This document shows, in pieces, positions 1 through 10,940 of a stretch of DNA of 64,000 nt. Made by a program: the position numbers and the translations under genes. The notes beneath the pieces are model-generated. The model worked only from the letters and a program-made list of their open reading frames with translations, was not told the origin of the DNA and did no database searches. The stretch's first letter is position 1. Each line of letters starts with the position of its first letter. Source of the stretch: Pedobacter sp. HDW13 (GTDB taxonomy: Bacteria; Bacteroidota; Bacteroidia; Sphingobacteriales; Sphingobacteriaceae); NCBI RefSeq assembly GCF_011303555.1, contig NZ_CP049868.1, forward strand, positions 4,712,001 through 4,776,000. The letters are read 5' to 3'.

Positions 1-1
1 C

Positions 2-2134
2 AAAAAGCCGACCAGCGAATTTAGTCCTGCCGATAAACCTTCTCCCTTGTTGAGTTTATACAGCAGTAGCCGTAAAAAGTATTACTTGCCAACAAAAGCA
101 ATTTACACCAAAGCCAAAACAACTCTCGCATTATTTTATCCTAATGGTTCTGTAGCTACCGTTAAATTTGAACCTCAGAAAATGTACTTCAGGTTAAGCC
201 TGTTATCGCTTACCAACCGTAGTGAGATCGACGATATCCAGTGGGGGCCTTATCACACCACCATCGATAACCTGTTTGGCGATGTTATTGGTGTAGCCAG
301 AGATACCAGTTTTGCTGTAAATTATGCCATTGGTGCCTTAGCGCTCAATGATGCCACAACAGGGGGCAAATCGACCAATATTGGCGATTGTGCACCTTTT
401 CAATACATGATTCACAGTCCCGATAAAAAACGCTTCCCTTTACCTTCAGATTTAAAAGAAGGACAGTTGTTTGCCATTGGTGGCGACGGTAAAAACGATG
501 TTGCTTTTTACTCACACCCGGAACCTTATTACAGGATTTTATATGGAAATTCGGCCGATATTGATGAAAAAGGCATGGTTTCTATAGTTTATCACGCATC
601 AGACAGGCGCAAAGGCAAAACCATTTTATTCTCTCTTATTCCTTTTTTACCAACCAACAAACCTAACCATATTGAAGTAGAACCATTGGCAGATGTTGAT
701 TACATTGGTTCAAAAATAGCGCTTTGGGGAAGTCCGGATAGCATTGCTTTAATGACTGTAATTAAAAACATTGTTAAGGCCGAAGGCTTGCCGTACCCAA
801 CGGTAAATGGTAAGTGGATTAAAGATCCTGCCGCATATTTAAACGATGTAGCCACTGCAGGTAGCAATTGCGACAGCGTTATTGCCTATACCCAAAAGCT
901 TGGTTTTAAAGCTGTGCAATGGGAGCATGAGCCTATGTTTGGTATTGATAGGGGCAATAAAGGATATATTAACGGATTTTCTTTTGAGAAAAAGCCACTG
1001 AAATACACCGAGGGTAACAAATCATATAAAGATTTTACAGATATTTCTAACCCGCTGGGCATATGGGCCGGATTTCATACCATTACTACAGCATTAAGAC
1101 AGGGTACCAAAGATGTAAGCCCTATACCAAGCAAAGACCTGGCCTATCAGGTAAAAAGAATACTGGCAAAAGATATCAACCCTACAGATACCACTATTGA
1201 AGTTACAGACCCCACTTATTTAGATGAAATTGCCAGCTGGGAAGGCCATACTGAGCATTTGAATATGATTAAGATTGATAATGAAATTATTTACTACCAG
1301 GGCGTATCGAAAACGGCACCATACAGGTTGCACAAAGTGAAAAGGGGCTACTGGAAAACCATTCCGGGCAATCATACCAAGGGAGATACCATTTATAAAC
1401 TACAGGTTTCAATTGGTTCGGGTTACGATGGCATTATTCCCAATATGAAACTTCAGGATTCGGTAGCCATGTATTATGCCGATATGAGTAAGATTAATGG
1501 GATTTATTACCACGATTGGGACGGGCAGGAATTCCTTTTTAATCAGGGGCACGGTTATTATGCCGTAAAACGCTTTCATCGTCAGTTATTTGATCGGGCA
1601 GCTCAACATAAACTACCCGATCTTCGAATTATGGGCGCCACACTTTCTGAAGGTTCGTGGCATTATCAATCTGTTTGGAATGTGGGTGGTGGCACCAACA
1701 TGTACGATGTTAAACAACGTAAATGGGGAAGTTCAACCTCCGAAGGAAAAGATTTGCGAGATGTAGCTTATGCCAATTATTTTCCGGCAACCTTTGGAAT
1801 GAATTTTCAGCTTACACCTACGTCGAAAGTGGTCGATTACGAGCATATTCAAGCTGTTTCTGTAGGTGCAGGGGCAACTTATCAGCTTCACATATCCAAA
1901 GCATCAATTGAAGGCTGTCCGCAGAAAGACGAAATTTTTGCGGCCATTCGTACCTGGGAAAATGCAAAGGCTGCCAATGCATTTCCGAATCACATTAAAA
2001 CAACATTAGCCGATCCATTAAAAGACTGGCACCTGGAAGCAGTAGATCAAAATCATTGGAACCTGTACCCGATGCAAAATGGCGAAAAAGGCAAAGCCAT
2101 TGTTTTAAGCAGGGATGTTAAAGGTGGTTATTAA
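2..2134 (+). CDS. Exported glycoside-hydrolase-like protein, 5' end outside window
   Basis: The open frame runs in from the left edge; the first ATG/TTG codons inside the window are not the true start. The protein is a clear paralogue of the one at 21093-23450: both share a beta-rich N-terminal part, an 'LPYP..NGKWIK' / 'LPHP..NGVWHK' segment, a TIM-barrel-like middle and a D-x-D-G-x-E motif (HDWDGQE here, DFDGHE there). By that alignment roughly 50-60 N-terminal residues, including the signal peptide, are missing. The acidic motif at about nt 1513-1533 and EHEP at about nt 930 are candidate catalytic residues by inference only. I cannot assign a CAZy family. It lies upstream of a beta-helix remnant and a GH38-like gene, so a role in glycan breakdown in the periplasm or outer membrane is likely. 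Confidence 0.75.
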   Translation, partial: KKPTSEFSPADKPSPLLSLYSSSRKKYYLPTKAIYTKAKTTLALFYPNGSVATVKFEPQKMYFRLSLLSLTNRSEIDDIQWGPYHTTIDNLFGDVIGVARDTSFAVNYAIGALALNDATTGGKSTNIGDCAPFQYMIHSPDKKRFPLPSDLKEGQLFAIGGDGKNDVAFYSHPEPYYRILYGNSADIDEKGMVSIVYHASDRRKGKTILFSLIPFLPTNKPNHIEVEPLADVDYIGSKIALWGSPDSIALMTVIKNIVKAEGLPYPTVNGKWIKDPAAYLNDVATAGSNCDSVIAYTQKLGFKAVQWEHEPMFGIDRGNKGYINGFSFEKKPLKYTEGNKSYKDFTDISNPLGIWAGFHTITTALRQGTKDVSPIPSKDLAYQVKRILAKDINPTDTTIEVTDPTYLDEIASWEGHTEHLNMIKIDNEIIYYQGVSKTAPYRLHKVKRGYWKTIPGNHTKGDTIYKLQVSIGSGYDGIIPNMKLQDSVAMYYADMSKINGIYYHDWDGQEFLFNQGHGYYAVKRFHRQLFDRAAQHKLPDLRIMGATLSEGSWHYQSVWNVGGGTNMYDVKQRKWGSSTSEGKDLRDVAYANYFPATFGMNFQLTPTSKVVDYEHIQAVSVGAGATYQLHISKASIEGCPQKDEIFAAIRTWENAKAANAFPNHIKTTLADPLKDWHLEAVDQNHWNLYPMQNGEKGKAIVLSRDVKGGY

Positions 2135-2263
2135 ACACTACTGCTGGCATAACAAAACGAATTTTTAACCAAATAGTATATTTTGCTGCGTGGAGTGTGT
2201 TCAGATCTGACTGGATACGCTCTGCAAAAGCAGTTTAGTGAGGCATTATTTTAGCTGGTTCCG

Positions 2264-2779
2264 ATGAGATTGGCACCATTCCTTTATAAATGTTGCATTT
2301 TCGTTAATTCGGGCAATGCCAGCCAATACGCTAAGTCGCTGCTGCCGGCAACTTTTGAAGGTAATGTTTATACCAAAGGAACGATAAGGGCTGTTAATCT
2401 CAATAAGCCAATGCGTTTTGGCGAAATGGGAAAAGACGCACAAGACCAGTTAAAAAAATATAAAGAGCAGGCCGCTACTGAAAAAACAGCACTTGTTAAA
2501 GATGAATTTGATGCAGCTGCCATTTTAACTACTCAGAACGATAATTTTTACCTGGAAATTAACCTGGATAGAAATTGGAAGACTGTTCAGCCCAGGAAAC
2601 TGGTAAGTACAAGCTCGTTGCGTATGGCTATTGTGCCTAACCTGCCATTCGAAAATACTGATGGTTCTGCTTTAAAAATCGATACCGATTATTTTGGAAA
2701 GAAACGCGATATTACAAATCCATTTCCCGGGCCATTTGAAATAACAGCAAGTAGCAAACAGAAAATAAAATTGTGGTAA
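2264..2779 (+). pseudogene. C-terminal remnant of a parallel beta-helix (pectin-lyase-like) protein
   Basis: 171 codons with no signal peptide. The 3' part reads like the end of a right-handed parallel beta-helix carbohydrate-active protein: NASQYAKSLLPATFEGN, then NDNFYLEINLDRNW, and a final DTDYFGKKRD...NPFPGPFE segment that usually closes such folds. The 5' end has no helix repeats. An in-frame TAG lies four codons before the ATG, and the preceding 130 bp hold only broken scraps (another frame reads GIILAGSDEIGTIP just upstream). I therefore read it as a 5'-deleted, decayed gene rather than a small functional one. It ends 3 bp before the next gene start, so it was once part of the same operon. 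A genuine small protein cannot be excluded. Confidence 0.6.
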
Positions 2780-2782
2780 AAT

Positions 2783-5511
2783 ATGAAACTTAGAAAGTTA
2801 AATATTAAGGATTCAGCAAAACAACTATTTGCAAGATGCATTTTAGCAGCCTTGCTTTTATTTGGGTTTATACATGCTTCGGCCCAAAATGCGACAGCGA
2901 CTCAAAGTAAGGTACAGCAAAAAAACAGCTTAAAAGTAACCGATATATGGGTAGTATTTAAAACCCACTTCGATTTAGGTTTTACCGATTTGCCCGAAAA
3001 CGTGTTTAAGCGCTATCGCGAAGAAATGATGGACAATGCCTTAAGCGTAATCGAAAAAAGTGAAAATGCACCCAAAGAAAAACGTTTTGCCTGGACGGTT
3101 TCTGGCTGGCCTTTACAGGCTCAGATATTAGGCCCATTACAAACACCGGAAAGAAAAGCGAGGATCGAAAAAGCCATTAAATCGGGTACTTTGGTGGTGC
3201 ACGGATTGCCTTTTACCACCCATACCGAATCGCTAGATTACGAAGACCTGGTGCGGGGACTGGGCTTTTCTTCAGCCGTTGCCCGGAAATATGGTTTGCC
3301 ATTGCCCATCAGCGCTAAAATGACCGATGTACCCAGTCACTCATGGATTATGCCTACTTTACTGAAACAGGCAGGTATTCAATTCTTACAATTAGGGTGT
3401 AACCCTGCAAGTCAGTATCCGCGTTTCCCGAGCTATTTTGGTGGGAAGGGGCCGATGGCTCTAAAGTATTGTGCAACTATACCGCCGATTACGGTTCAAG
3501 TATAAAACCTACTCCAAACTGGCCTTGTAAAAACTACCTGGCCATGCAAATGACAGGCGATAACCATGGACCGCCTTCGGCAGAGGAAATTGATAAACTG
3601 CTGGCCTACGCCGCAAAAGAATTGCCCGGGGTTAAAATACACTTTGGTACGCTGGATGATTTTGCCAAAGCTGTTTTAGCAGAAAAACCGCAGTTGCCTA
3701 CCGTTAAAGGTGATTGCCCCGACACCTGGATTCACGGTTTACAATCTAATCCGGTAGAGACCAAAATGGCGCGCAATATTCGTCCGCTCGAATCGGCACT
3801 TGATGGCCTGAATACACAATTGAAAAGCTGGGGTATTCCGGTTGGTTCTGTTTCAGCCAAACTCCAAAAAGCTTATGAGCAAAGTTTGTTATATGCTGAG
3901 CATACCTGGGGAATGAATGCCGAGTACGGGCCCCGCTATAGTTATGGCGATGCCTGGAAAAAATGGATGGCGGAAGCAGAAGCTGAGCCACTTCCAGAAA
4001 ATGGAAATTACGCGGCCTTAAAAAACAGCAATGCGCACAACACCGCCATAGGAAGTAAACGGAAATGGCTGCGTTCTTACGATGATAAACGTCAGTATAT
4101 TCGCAATACAAATGATTTGGTTGGTAACGAGTTAAATATAGAACTCAATCTGCTGGCTCAATCTGTAAATAAAAATGGCAAAAGGGTAGTGGTATATAAT
4201 CCGCTCCCCTGGAAACGATCGGGAATGATAGAAAACCCATGGGAAAAGGGTAAATACTTTTATGCAAAAGATGTAGCCGCATCTGGTTACAGTACTTATA
4301 CATTTGATGAGCTGAAAGCACGTGTAGAGGGTAATGATGAGCAGACTACATTTAATACACCTTATTTTAAAGTGGTATTCGATTTAACCAAGGGTGGAAT
4401 CAGTTCTTTAATTGAGCAATCAACCGGCCGCGAACTGGTCGATCAAACATCGAAATATGCCTTAGGGCAGTTTTTACACGAGCGCTTTAGTGCCAGTGAA
4501 GTTAACCAGTGGTTTAATGCCTATAGCCGCGTAAAGGATGGCTGGGGCTTAAACGATTTGGGTAAACCTGGTGTGCCAGATGCTACTCAGGTACCTTATC
4601 TGGCTTTTACACCACATGCCTGGAACATTCAGGTTGCGCATGGTGCTGTAGCCGATATTGCCACTTTAACAGCTGTAACTACCGATGGTTATGCAAAAGG
4701 CTACACCCTTAAATTTACTTTTCCGCGCCAGGCCGCCTATGTAGATGTAGCCTGGAGCGTGGATGCAAAAACTCCCGAAAAGCAGGCCGAAGGCGGCTGG
4801 CTATGTTTTCCGTTTAAAGTTAAGCAACCTAATTTTACCATTGGGCGTTTGGGCGGACCTGTTAATCCTGCCAAAGGTATTATTAAAGGTACCAACAGGT
4901 ATTTAATGGCGGTAAATACCGGTGTAGCCCTTACGGAAAGCGATCAGTCGGGTGTTGCATTATCTTCGGTTGATGCGCCCCTGGTAAGTTTGGGCATGCC
5001 TGGCTTATGGAAATATGACCTGGATTACGTACCTACGCAGCCTGCAGTATTTGTGAATTTATACAACAACATGTGGAATACCAATTTTGCTTTGTGGCAG
5101 GCTGGCAGCTGGACGGAAAGTGTGCGCGTTTGGCCCATTAACAAAGGCTCGGAAACTACCCGTAACCTGGTTAAAAACGGTTGGGAAACCCGCTTACCTT
5201 TATTAACAGGGCTGGCGGATGGAACTCCAGGTAAATTACCATTAAATAAAAGTGGTATAGCGATTTCGAGGGCAGGTGTTTTAATTACTGCCTTTGGCGA
5301 AAATCCTGATGGCAAAGGAACTGTTTTGCGCCTTTGGGAGCAAGCCGGAAGTTCAGGTGTTTTAACCATTACCTTACCTCATAAACAATTTTTAAAAGCG
5401 CTCCCCGTAAACCTACGCGGTGAGGCGACAGGTAAGCCTATCCGTATAGCCAATGGGACCTTTAACTACAATGTTAAAGCATTCGGCCCGGCCAGTTTTA
5501 TCTTACAATAA
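2783..5511 (+). pseudogene. Frameshifted DUF5054 / GH38-like exported protein
   Basis: Two overlapping frames (2783-3505 and 3469-5511) are two halves of one protein. The first has a signal peptide (hydrophobic residues about 18-34, ending ASAQ) and a family-typical N-terminal motif THFDLGFTD, with H62 and D64 resembling the His-x-Asp metal pair of GH38 alpha-mannosidases. It reads correctly up to PRFPSYF and then goes wrong; the second frame carries on with CNYTADYGSSIKPTPNW. One extra T in the T run at 3436-3439 restores an FWWEGADGS-type junction and a continuous 909-residue protein. The C-terminal half is beta-sandwich-like, as in GH38 and DUF5054 proteins. The likely role is exo-acting glycan hydrolysis in the envelope. 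The break is either a true mutation or a homopolymer sequencing error. Confidence 0.8.
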
Positions 5512-5534
5512 AGTTTTATATCCCTTTTACTTTT

Positions 5535-5580
5535 GCCACAGGTGCACAGATAAATAAAGTCTGTAATCTGTGGCTTTTTT
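5535..5580 (+). terminator. Rho-independent terminator after the DUF5054 gene
   Basis: GCCACAG (5535-5541) pairs with CTGTGGC (5568-5574), with an inner ACAGA/TCTGT stem (5546-5550 with 5560-5564). It is followed at once by six T. It sits about 25 bp after the stop codon and separates this unit from the SusC gene. Confidence 0.75.
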
Positions 5581-5953
5581 GTGTGCGCTAATCACGATAA
5601 AGTTTCATACGGAGTTAGCGGTTACCGGCTGACTTTGGAGATTAACTCAAAGAAAATCACCTGTCAATATCTATTGGGTGAAATTAGAATCCAATCATTT
5701 CTTGTTAATTATTTTATGTGTTTAACTAGTTGTAATTGAGTGTGTAATGTAGTTGGTGTTGGTCTGTATGCTGAATGCTACAGCGGCAGTTTAACAGCAA
5801 AAAAAGCATCAGTAATTATCAAATCAATAGTGGTTTAGCGCTATAGATATCATCAATTTTACTAAGTCAAATAAATATTACCTAACCAAATTTTCTAACA
5901 AACCTTTATGAACAAAAACTAACCTAAATCTTTAAACCAAACCAAATGAATTT
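5581..5953 (+). promoter_or_regulatory. SusC upstream region
   Basis: About 370 bp without a credible ORF between the terminator and the SusC start. It contains the regulatory-motif copy at 5803-5824, about 130 bp before the start codon. I see no good TAnnTTTG -7 box. This suggests an activator-dependent promoter, but that is inference. Confidence 0.45.
5803..5824 (+). promoter_or_regulatory. Candidate operator copy 1 (shared 22-bp motif)
   Basis: Reads AAAGCATCAGTAA then TTATCAAAT. Two ATCA half-sites lie 10 bp apart. Near-identical copies occur at 13456, 20740 and 20981, each in a non-coding region before a gene of the same carbohydrate locus. Confidence 0.5.
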
Positions 5954-8900
5954 ATGTATACACAACTAAAATTATTATTAGTAACCTTAAGTATCAGCTG
6001 TTTAATGCTGGTCTCGGTTAGCACACAGGCACAGGAAATAATCGCTGTGAAAGGAAAAGTGCAAGACTCAAAAGATGGCATACCATTGCCTGGTGTTACC
6101 GTTAAACCCGAAAAAGGTACCGGTGGAACGACCACCAATGAAGAGGGCTATTTTACCATTAATGTACCCAGGGGCAGCAAGCTCGTTTTTTCGCTGGTTG
6201 GCTATACTGCTAAAACTGTTAGCACTACCGGAGCGAGTTTAAACATTCAGCTCGATAATGCTCAGAACGATCTGGACGATGTAGTGGTACTGGGATATGG
6301 TACCCAAAAGAAAGAGTTATTGTCTGGTTCAGTAGTTACACTAAAAATGGACGATACACGCCGCAATACACCAACCACATCTTTGGGTAATCTCCTTGCT
6401 GGCCAAATGGCTGGCGTAACTGTAGGTACTCCGAATGGTATTCCGGGTACACAGCCCAGTATATCTGTACGTGTAGGAACCTCTTTTAATGCGCAGAACG
6501 TACTTTATGTAATTGACGGTAAAATCAGTGGTTCAGGCGATTTTAATAATTTGAGTCCCAATGATATTGATAACGTAACCGTATTAAAAGATGCTGCCTC
6601 GAAAGCAGTTTATGGTAGCCGGGCTGCTGGAGGGGTAATTTTGGTAACTACCCGTACCGGAAGAAAAAATTCAGCTGCAAAAATTGATTATTCGTTCAGT
6701 ACAGGTTTTGACAGGCGTGGCAAAAATGCCCCGTTAACAAGCGCAGTTGAAACGGGCGAATTGTACAACCGCATTAACCCCACAAGCGACCCCGCAGGTT
6801 GGAAATGGACCGATAGCGACCTCGCATATTTTAAAAACATCAATGATGGCTGGGGTTATAATCAATTGGATGCAGTTTGGGAAAATCCTTATACCCGTAC
6901 ACATAATTTAAATGCATCGGGCGGTAGCGATAAGATTAGTTATTTCATTGGTGGTTCATACACTAAGCAAGGTGGATTTATGAAAAACCTAACCTTTGAT
7001 AAGTACAACCTACGCGCCAATATTACCGCTGATATTACTAAAAACCTGAATTTGTTTACTGGTATTACCATTAATAATAACTTAATGTATTCTCCAACCA
7101 ACACATCGGTAGGTGATGTATCAGGAATTTACAGAAAGCTGTTACTTTGGCAACCAGATCAGCCGGTATGGACCAACGGCGGCAATCCTATTGATTATGG
7201 TTGGATTGGAAACGTAGGGGCCGAAGTAAGGGGCGATGGTGGTTATATCAAAGGCAATAATATTAAACCGGTTTTAAATTTAAAGGCCACCTACAAAATT
7301 GCAGCAGTTGAAGGGCTAAGCGCTTCGGCACAGTTTAACAAATCGTACACCAATAACCGTAATAAAACCTTTGAAAAGCAGTATGATATGTGGGTAATGA
7401 AAAAAACAGGTTTTCATATCATTAGTACCGACGATAACGATTTGGTAACGCTAAAAAAATCATCGCAGATTGGAAAGAGTTTTATTCAGGAAAATTATAA
7501 CTGGGGCAACGATTATCAATTAAACTTCCAGTTAAATTACGATCATTCATTTAAAAAGCACAATTTAAAAGGATGGCTGGTTTACGAAAAAGCCGAATCG
7601 AATAGTGGAGGGATATTTGCCGGACGTGAGACATTCCCGGTTTATCTTACCGACCAGTGGTGGGCTGCCAGTAACCAAAGAGCCGACGATTACGGAGGTG
7701 GAGATACAGAACTTTCTGATGGGAGGATTTCGTATGTAGGACAGGCATTTTATGATTACGATGGTAAATACCTGGCCAGTTTCTCTAGCCGTTACGATGG
7801 GTCTATGCGGTTTCCTGCCGACAAACGCTGGGGCTTTTTTCCGGCCGGATCAATTGGCTGGGTTGTTTCTAAAGAGAAGTTCATGAGCCAGGCAAAAGGT
7901 ATTAATATGTTAAAAATCCGTGCCTCAGCTGGTTTAACCGGTAACGATGCCATTGGTGGCTGGCAGTGGCAGCAATCTTACCAAAACGGTAACGCTATAT
8001 TTTTAGGTACAACACCGGTAAGTAACGTAGGAATAACTTATGGAGCTTTAACCAATCCAAATCTTACCTGGGAGAAAACATTAAATTATAACGTAGGGGT
8101 AGATGTAGAGTTTTTAAAACATTTTAGTGGTAGTGCCGAATATTATTACATCAAAACCTATGATATTTTAGGGTCACGAATTGCTTCTGTTCCTCCAACA
8201 TTTAGCCGCACGTTACCGGCTTCTAATTACGGACAGATTAATGCGCAAGGAGTAGAAATCAATCTTGGCTATAAAAATAATACCGGTAAATTTAATTACT
8301 ATGCCAATTTAAACGCTTCTTATGGTGCTGCCAAATATGTTATCCAGGATCAGAACGTAACTTATCCATGGCAAGCTAACCCGGATAAGTCTATGAGTCG
8401 TATTGTAACCTATCAGGCTACCGGAATGATCCGTACACAGGCTGACCTGGATGCATTTAAGACAGCTAATCCAAATTACAAGTTTAAAAGTGTTGCACCA
8501 GCTCTGGGACAACTTACCTATGCCGATTTAAGTGGACCAAATGGTACACCTGATGGAATTGTTGACGATTGGGATCAGGTTCAGGTTAAAAATAATAACA
8601 ATCCCATTGTTTTAGGGCTTAATCTAGGATTTGAATGGAAAGGGTTTAGCGTAGATGCTACTTTTAACGGCAATTTGCATCAATCGCGTTTCGTAAACAG
8701 TTTGGCTGGCGGTGTTGAATGGAACCGTATGTGGAAACCATGGTACAACGATTCGTGGACACCTCAAAATCCAAACGCAACATTCCCTAACAGGCTTAGT
8801 GCAAACGACGGAACACAATCTGTTGTGACCAATAATAGTACTTTCTGGTTAAAAAATGCCAACTTTTTACGAATGAAGCTATTGAATGTGGGGTATAGTA

Positions 8901-9076
8901 TCCCGGCCCGCTATATAAATAAAGTAGGAGTATCTGGTATGAAATTCTATTTCAGTGGTAGCAATCTGTTCGTAATAAGCAAATTTAATAAAGACTATTT
9001 CGATCCTGAAATTGGCGACGGATTCTCGGTTCCGATTATGAAGACCTTCAATTTTGGTGTAAATGTTTCACTTTAG
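5954..9076 (+). CDS. SusC/RagA-family TonB-dependent outer-membrane transporter
   Basis: 1040 residues. Signal peptide at about 1-27 (LVSVSTQAQ), then a carboxypeptidase-regulatory-like beta domain (about 30-105, starting VKGKVQDSKDGIPLPGVTV), a DDVVVLGYGTQKK region typical of SusC proteins, a plug domain (about 130-235, with YVIDGK and VLKDAASKAVYGSRAAGGVILVTT), and a long beta-barrel ending in aromatic FNFGVNVSL. SusC proteins import oligosaccharides across the outer membrane with their SusD lid, powered by TonB/ExbBD. The ATG at 5954 is chosen because an ATG 8 bp earlier runs into a stop. The SusD partner follows after 15 bp. The substrate is unknown; the neighbouring enzymes suggest a branched, deoxysugar-containing glycan. 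There is no N-terminal STN domain, so FecR-type signalling is not expected here. Confidence 0.95.
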   Translation: MYTQLKLLLVTLSISCLMLVSVSTQAQEIIAVKGKVQDSKDGIPLPGVTVKPEKGTGGTTTNEEGYFTINVPRGSKLVFSLVGYTAKTVSTTGASLNIQLDNAQNDLDDVVVLGYGTQKKELLSGSVVTLKMDDTRRNTPTTSLGNLLAGQMAGVTVGTPNGIPGTQPSISVRVGTSFNAQNVLYVIDGKISGSGDFNNLSPNDIDNVTVLKDAASKAVYGSRAAGGVILVTTRTGRKNSAAKIDYSFSTGFDRRGKNAPLTSAVETGELYNRINPTSDPAGWKWTDSDLAYFKNINDGWGYNQLDAVWENPYTRTHNLNASGGSDKISYFIGGSYTKQGGFMKNLTFDKYNLRANITADITKNLNLFTGITINNNLMYSPTNTSVGDVSGIYRKLLLWQPDQPVWTNGGNPIDYGWIGNVGAEVRGDGGYIKGNNIKPVLNLKATYKIAAVEGLSASAQFNKSYTNNRNKTFEKQYDMWVMKKTGFHIISTDDNDLVTLKKSSQIGKSFIQENYNWGNDYQLNFQLNYDHSFKKHNLKGWLVYEKAESNSGGIFAGRETFPVYLTDQWWAASNQRADDYGGGDTELSDGRISYVGQAFYDYDGKYLASFSSRYDGSMRFPADKRWGFFPAGSIGWVVSKEKFMSQAKGINMLKIRASAGLTGNDAIGGWQWQQSYQNGNAIFLGTTPVSNVGITYGALTNPNLTWEKTLNYNVGVDVEFLKHFSGSAEYYYIKTYDILGSRIASVPPTFSRTLPASNYGQINAQGVEINLGYKNNTGKFNYYANLNASYGAAKYVIQDQNVTYPWQANPDKSMSRIVTYQATGMIRTQADLDAFKTANPNYKFKSVAPALGQLTYADLSGPNGTPDGIVDDWDQVQVKNNNNPIVLGLNLGFEWKGFSVDATFNGNLHQSRFVNSLAGGVEWNRMWKPWYNDSWTPQNPNATFPNRLSANDGTQSVVTNNSTFWLKNANFLRMKLLNVGYSIPARYINKVGVSGMKFYFSGSNLFVISKFNKDYFDPEIGDGFSVPIMKTFNFGVNVSL

Positions 9077-9091
9077 TAATGGATAAATAGT

Positions 9092-10894
9092 ATGAAATTA
9101 TATCTCAAAAATATACGATATTTCGTGTGTAGCCTGGCAGTATTGCTAGTCGTAACATCCTGTAAAAAGGGATTAGATTATAAAAATAATGGGGCCATTA
9201 ATCCCGAAAATGTATGGTCAGACCCAACCATGATCAAAGCATTCTTAAACGATATTTACGGTGCTTCTATGCCTGGCTGGTCGTTTGATGGAAACAGTAC
9301 CGACGAAGGTTATAATGGCGCCAAAACATTGGGTAATTATCAGCGCGGTATAATTGCGGTCGATCAGACTACCAGTGCACTTAATTATTCGGTGATCGAT
9401 AAGGCAAACTTTTTCTTAGATCAGCTAGATGCAGTTGCTGTCTTATCTGCAGATATTAAAGCGCAGTATACAGCAGAAGCCAAATTCTGGCGTGCCTGGA
9501 GCTATTGGAACATGGTAAACAACCTGGGTGGTGTGCCTTTAATTTTACATACACAAAATGCCGACGATGTTAATGCTTTGTTCAAAACACGTAATAAAAC
9601 TTCAGAATGCATAACTCAAATTATTAAAGACCTTGATGATGCAATCGCCGTTTTACCAGGCAAGTATGCCAGCAATGCAGATTACGGACGCATTACTAAA
9701 GTAGCTGCAATGGCTGTAAAAGGGAAAGTATTAATGACTTATGCCAGCCCTTTATTTAACCCAACCAATGATGCGAGCCGTTGGCAGGCTGCTTACGATG
9801 CCAATAAAGCGGCTAAAGATTATGCTCTTACCCAGGGACATGATTTATTTCCGAATTATAAAAATATTTGGTACACCGAAAGAAATCAGGAAGTGATAAT
9901 GGTTCGCCAATATACTTTTCCGGGTGCAGGTATAGCTTTTAATTCGATTAGGCCTACACCATTAACTAAAGATGCAACAGGAGTAAACCAGCCAACTCTT
10001 AACCTTTTACTGGCTTATCCTAAAAGAGATGGCAGCCCAATGCAGTTCGATAAAAATCAAATGTCAGATCCGGCCTATAACACGCAGTTTATGACCGATT
10101 TTTATACCAACCGCGATTCCAGGTTTTACGCTACAATCTTTTTCGGTGGAACACCATATCCAACTCCTGATGAAGTTTCGCCAGTTTATGTAAAGGGAAA
10201 CAGTTTCTGGGAAGTTTGGAAATACGATGCCGCAACAGATAAGTACTCAAGCGCCATGAACGTTGTACATACTGGCATGACAGGTGGCGGACAAACTGGT
10301 TTCTGGGAAAGAAAAGGTTTAGATACCACTTTAGTTGCAGCATTATATGCCCAAGGTCAAACCGATTGGCCGGTAATCAGATATGCTGAGGTATTGATGA
10401 ACTATGGTGAGTGTGCCAATGAGCTGGGCAAAAGTGGTGAGGCTTTACAAGTGTTAAAAGATATCCGCCGTCGTGCAGGCATTACTGCAGGAGCCGGAAG
10501 TAACTATGGCATTACTGCTTCGGCAACAAGCGATATCCGCGATGCCTATATGAACGAACGCCAGGTAGAATTTGCTTTTGAGAATAAGCGTTTTGGAGAT
10601 TTAAGACGCTGGAAACGCTACGATTTGCTTAATGCCCAAACGTTTAAACATGGTTTATATGCCACTTTAAAAGATGGAGTTGTAATTAGCCCTTCAGAGA
10701 CCATCATGAATGCTACAACACGGGCTAAACTAAGGGGCGTTTATATCGATAACCTCGATGGCGATCCGAATTTTAAATTCAATCTGGATTTAAACCACTG
10801 GTTTTATGCTATACCACCAGCGCAGATTTCTCAATCTAAAAACGTGATATTACAAAATAAAGAATGGGGCGGAACCTTCGATCCGCTACAATAA
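9092..10894 (+). CDS. SusD/RagB-family glycan-binding lipoprotein
   Basis: 600 residues. A lipoprotein signal with cysteine in VVTSCKK at about residue 24 indicates anchoring at the cell surface. The N-terminal SusD domain shows the usual helical pattern (FWRAWSYWNMVNNLGGVPLIL at about 140-160), and the C-terminal RagB/SusD part includes RYAEVLMNYGECANELGKSGEAL, IRRRAG and the end motif FYAIPPAQISQSKN. It acts as the ligand-capturing lid of the SusC transporter 15 bp upstream, and the two are certainly co-transcribed. A strong terminator follows, so the pair forms one transcription unit. Confidence 0.95.
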   Translation: MKLYLKNIRYFVCSLAVLLVVTSCKKGLDYKNNGAINPENVWSDPTMIKAFLNDIYGASMPGWSFDGNSTDEGYNGAKTLGNYQRGIIAVDQTTSALNYSVIDKANFFLDQLDAVAVLSADIKAQYTAEAKFWRAWSYWNMVNNLGGVPLILHTQNADDVNALFKTRNKTSECITQIIKDLDDAIAVLPGKYASNADYGRITKVAAMAVKGKVLMTYASPLFNPTNDASRWQAAYDANKAAKDYALTQGHDLFPNYKNIWYTERNQEVIMVRQYTFPGAGIAFNSIRPTPLTKDATGVNQPTLNLLLAYPKRDGSPMQFDKNQMSDPAYNTQFMTDFYTNRDSRFYATIFFGGTPYPTPDEVSPVYVKGNSFWEVWKYDAATDKYSSAMNVVHTGMTGGGQTGFWERKGLDTTLVAALYAQGQTDWPVIRYAEVLMNYGECANELGKSGEALQVLKDIRRRAGITAGAGSNYGITASATSDIRDAYMNERQVEFAFENKRFGDLRRWKRYDLLNAQTFKHGLYATLKDGVVISPSETIMNATTRAKLRGVYIDNLDGDPNFKFNLDLNHWFYAIPPAQISQSKNVILQNKEWGGTFDPLQ

Positions 10895-10940
10895 GGACTC
10901 AATTAGTTAGAAATAATTAGTTATGATTAGTTTGTTTTAA

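Noticed and set aside
47..2134. Taking the TTG at 47 as the gene start
   Set aside because: The frame is open to the window edge and the aligned paralogue shows that the N-terminus lies upstream.
3746..4111. Opposite-strand open frame inside the DUF5054 gene
   Set aside because: Shadow of a real coding frame; no start context or recognisable sequence. The same applies to the other antisense frames in the window.
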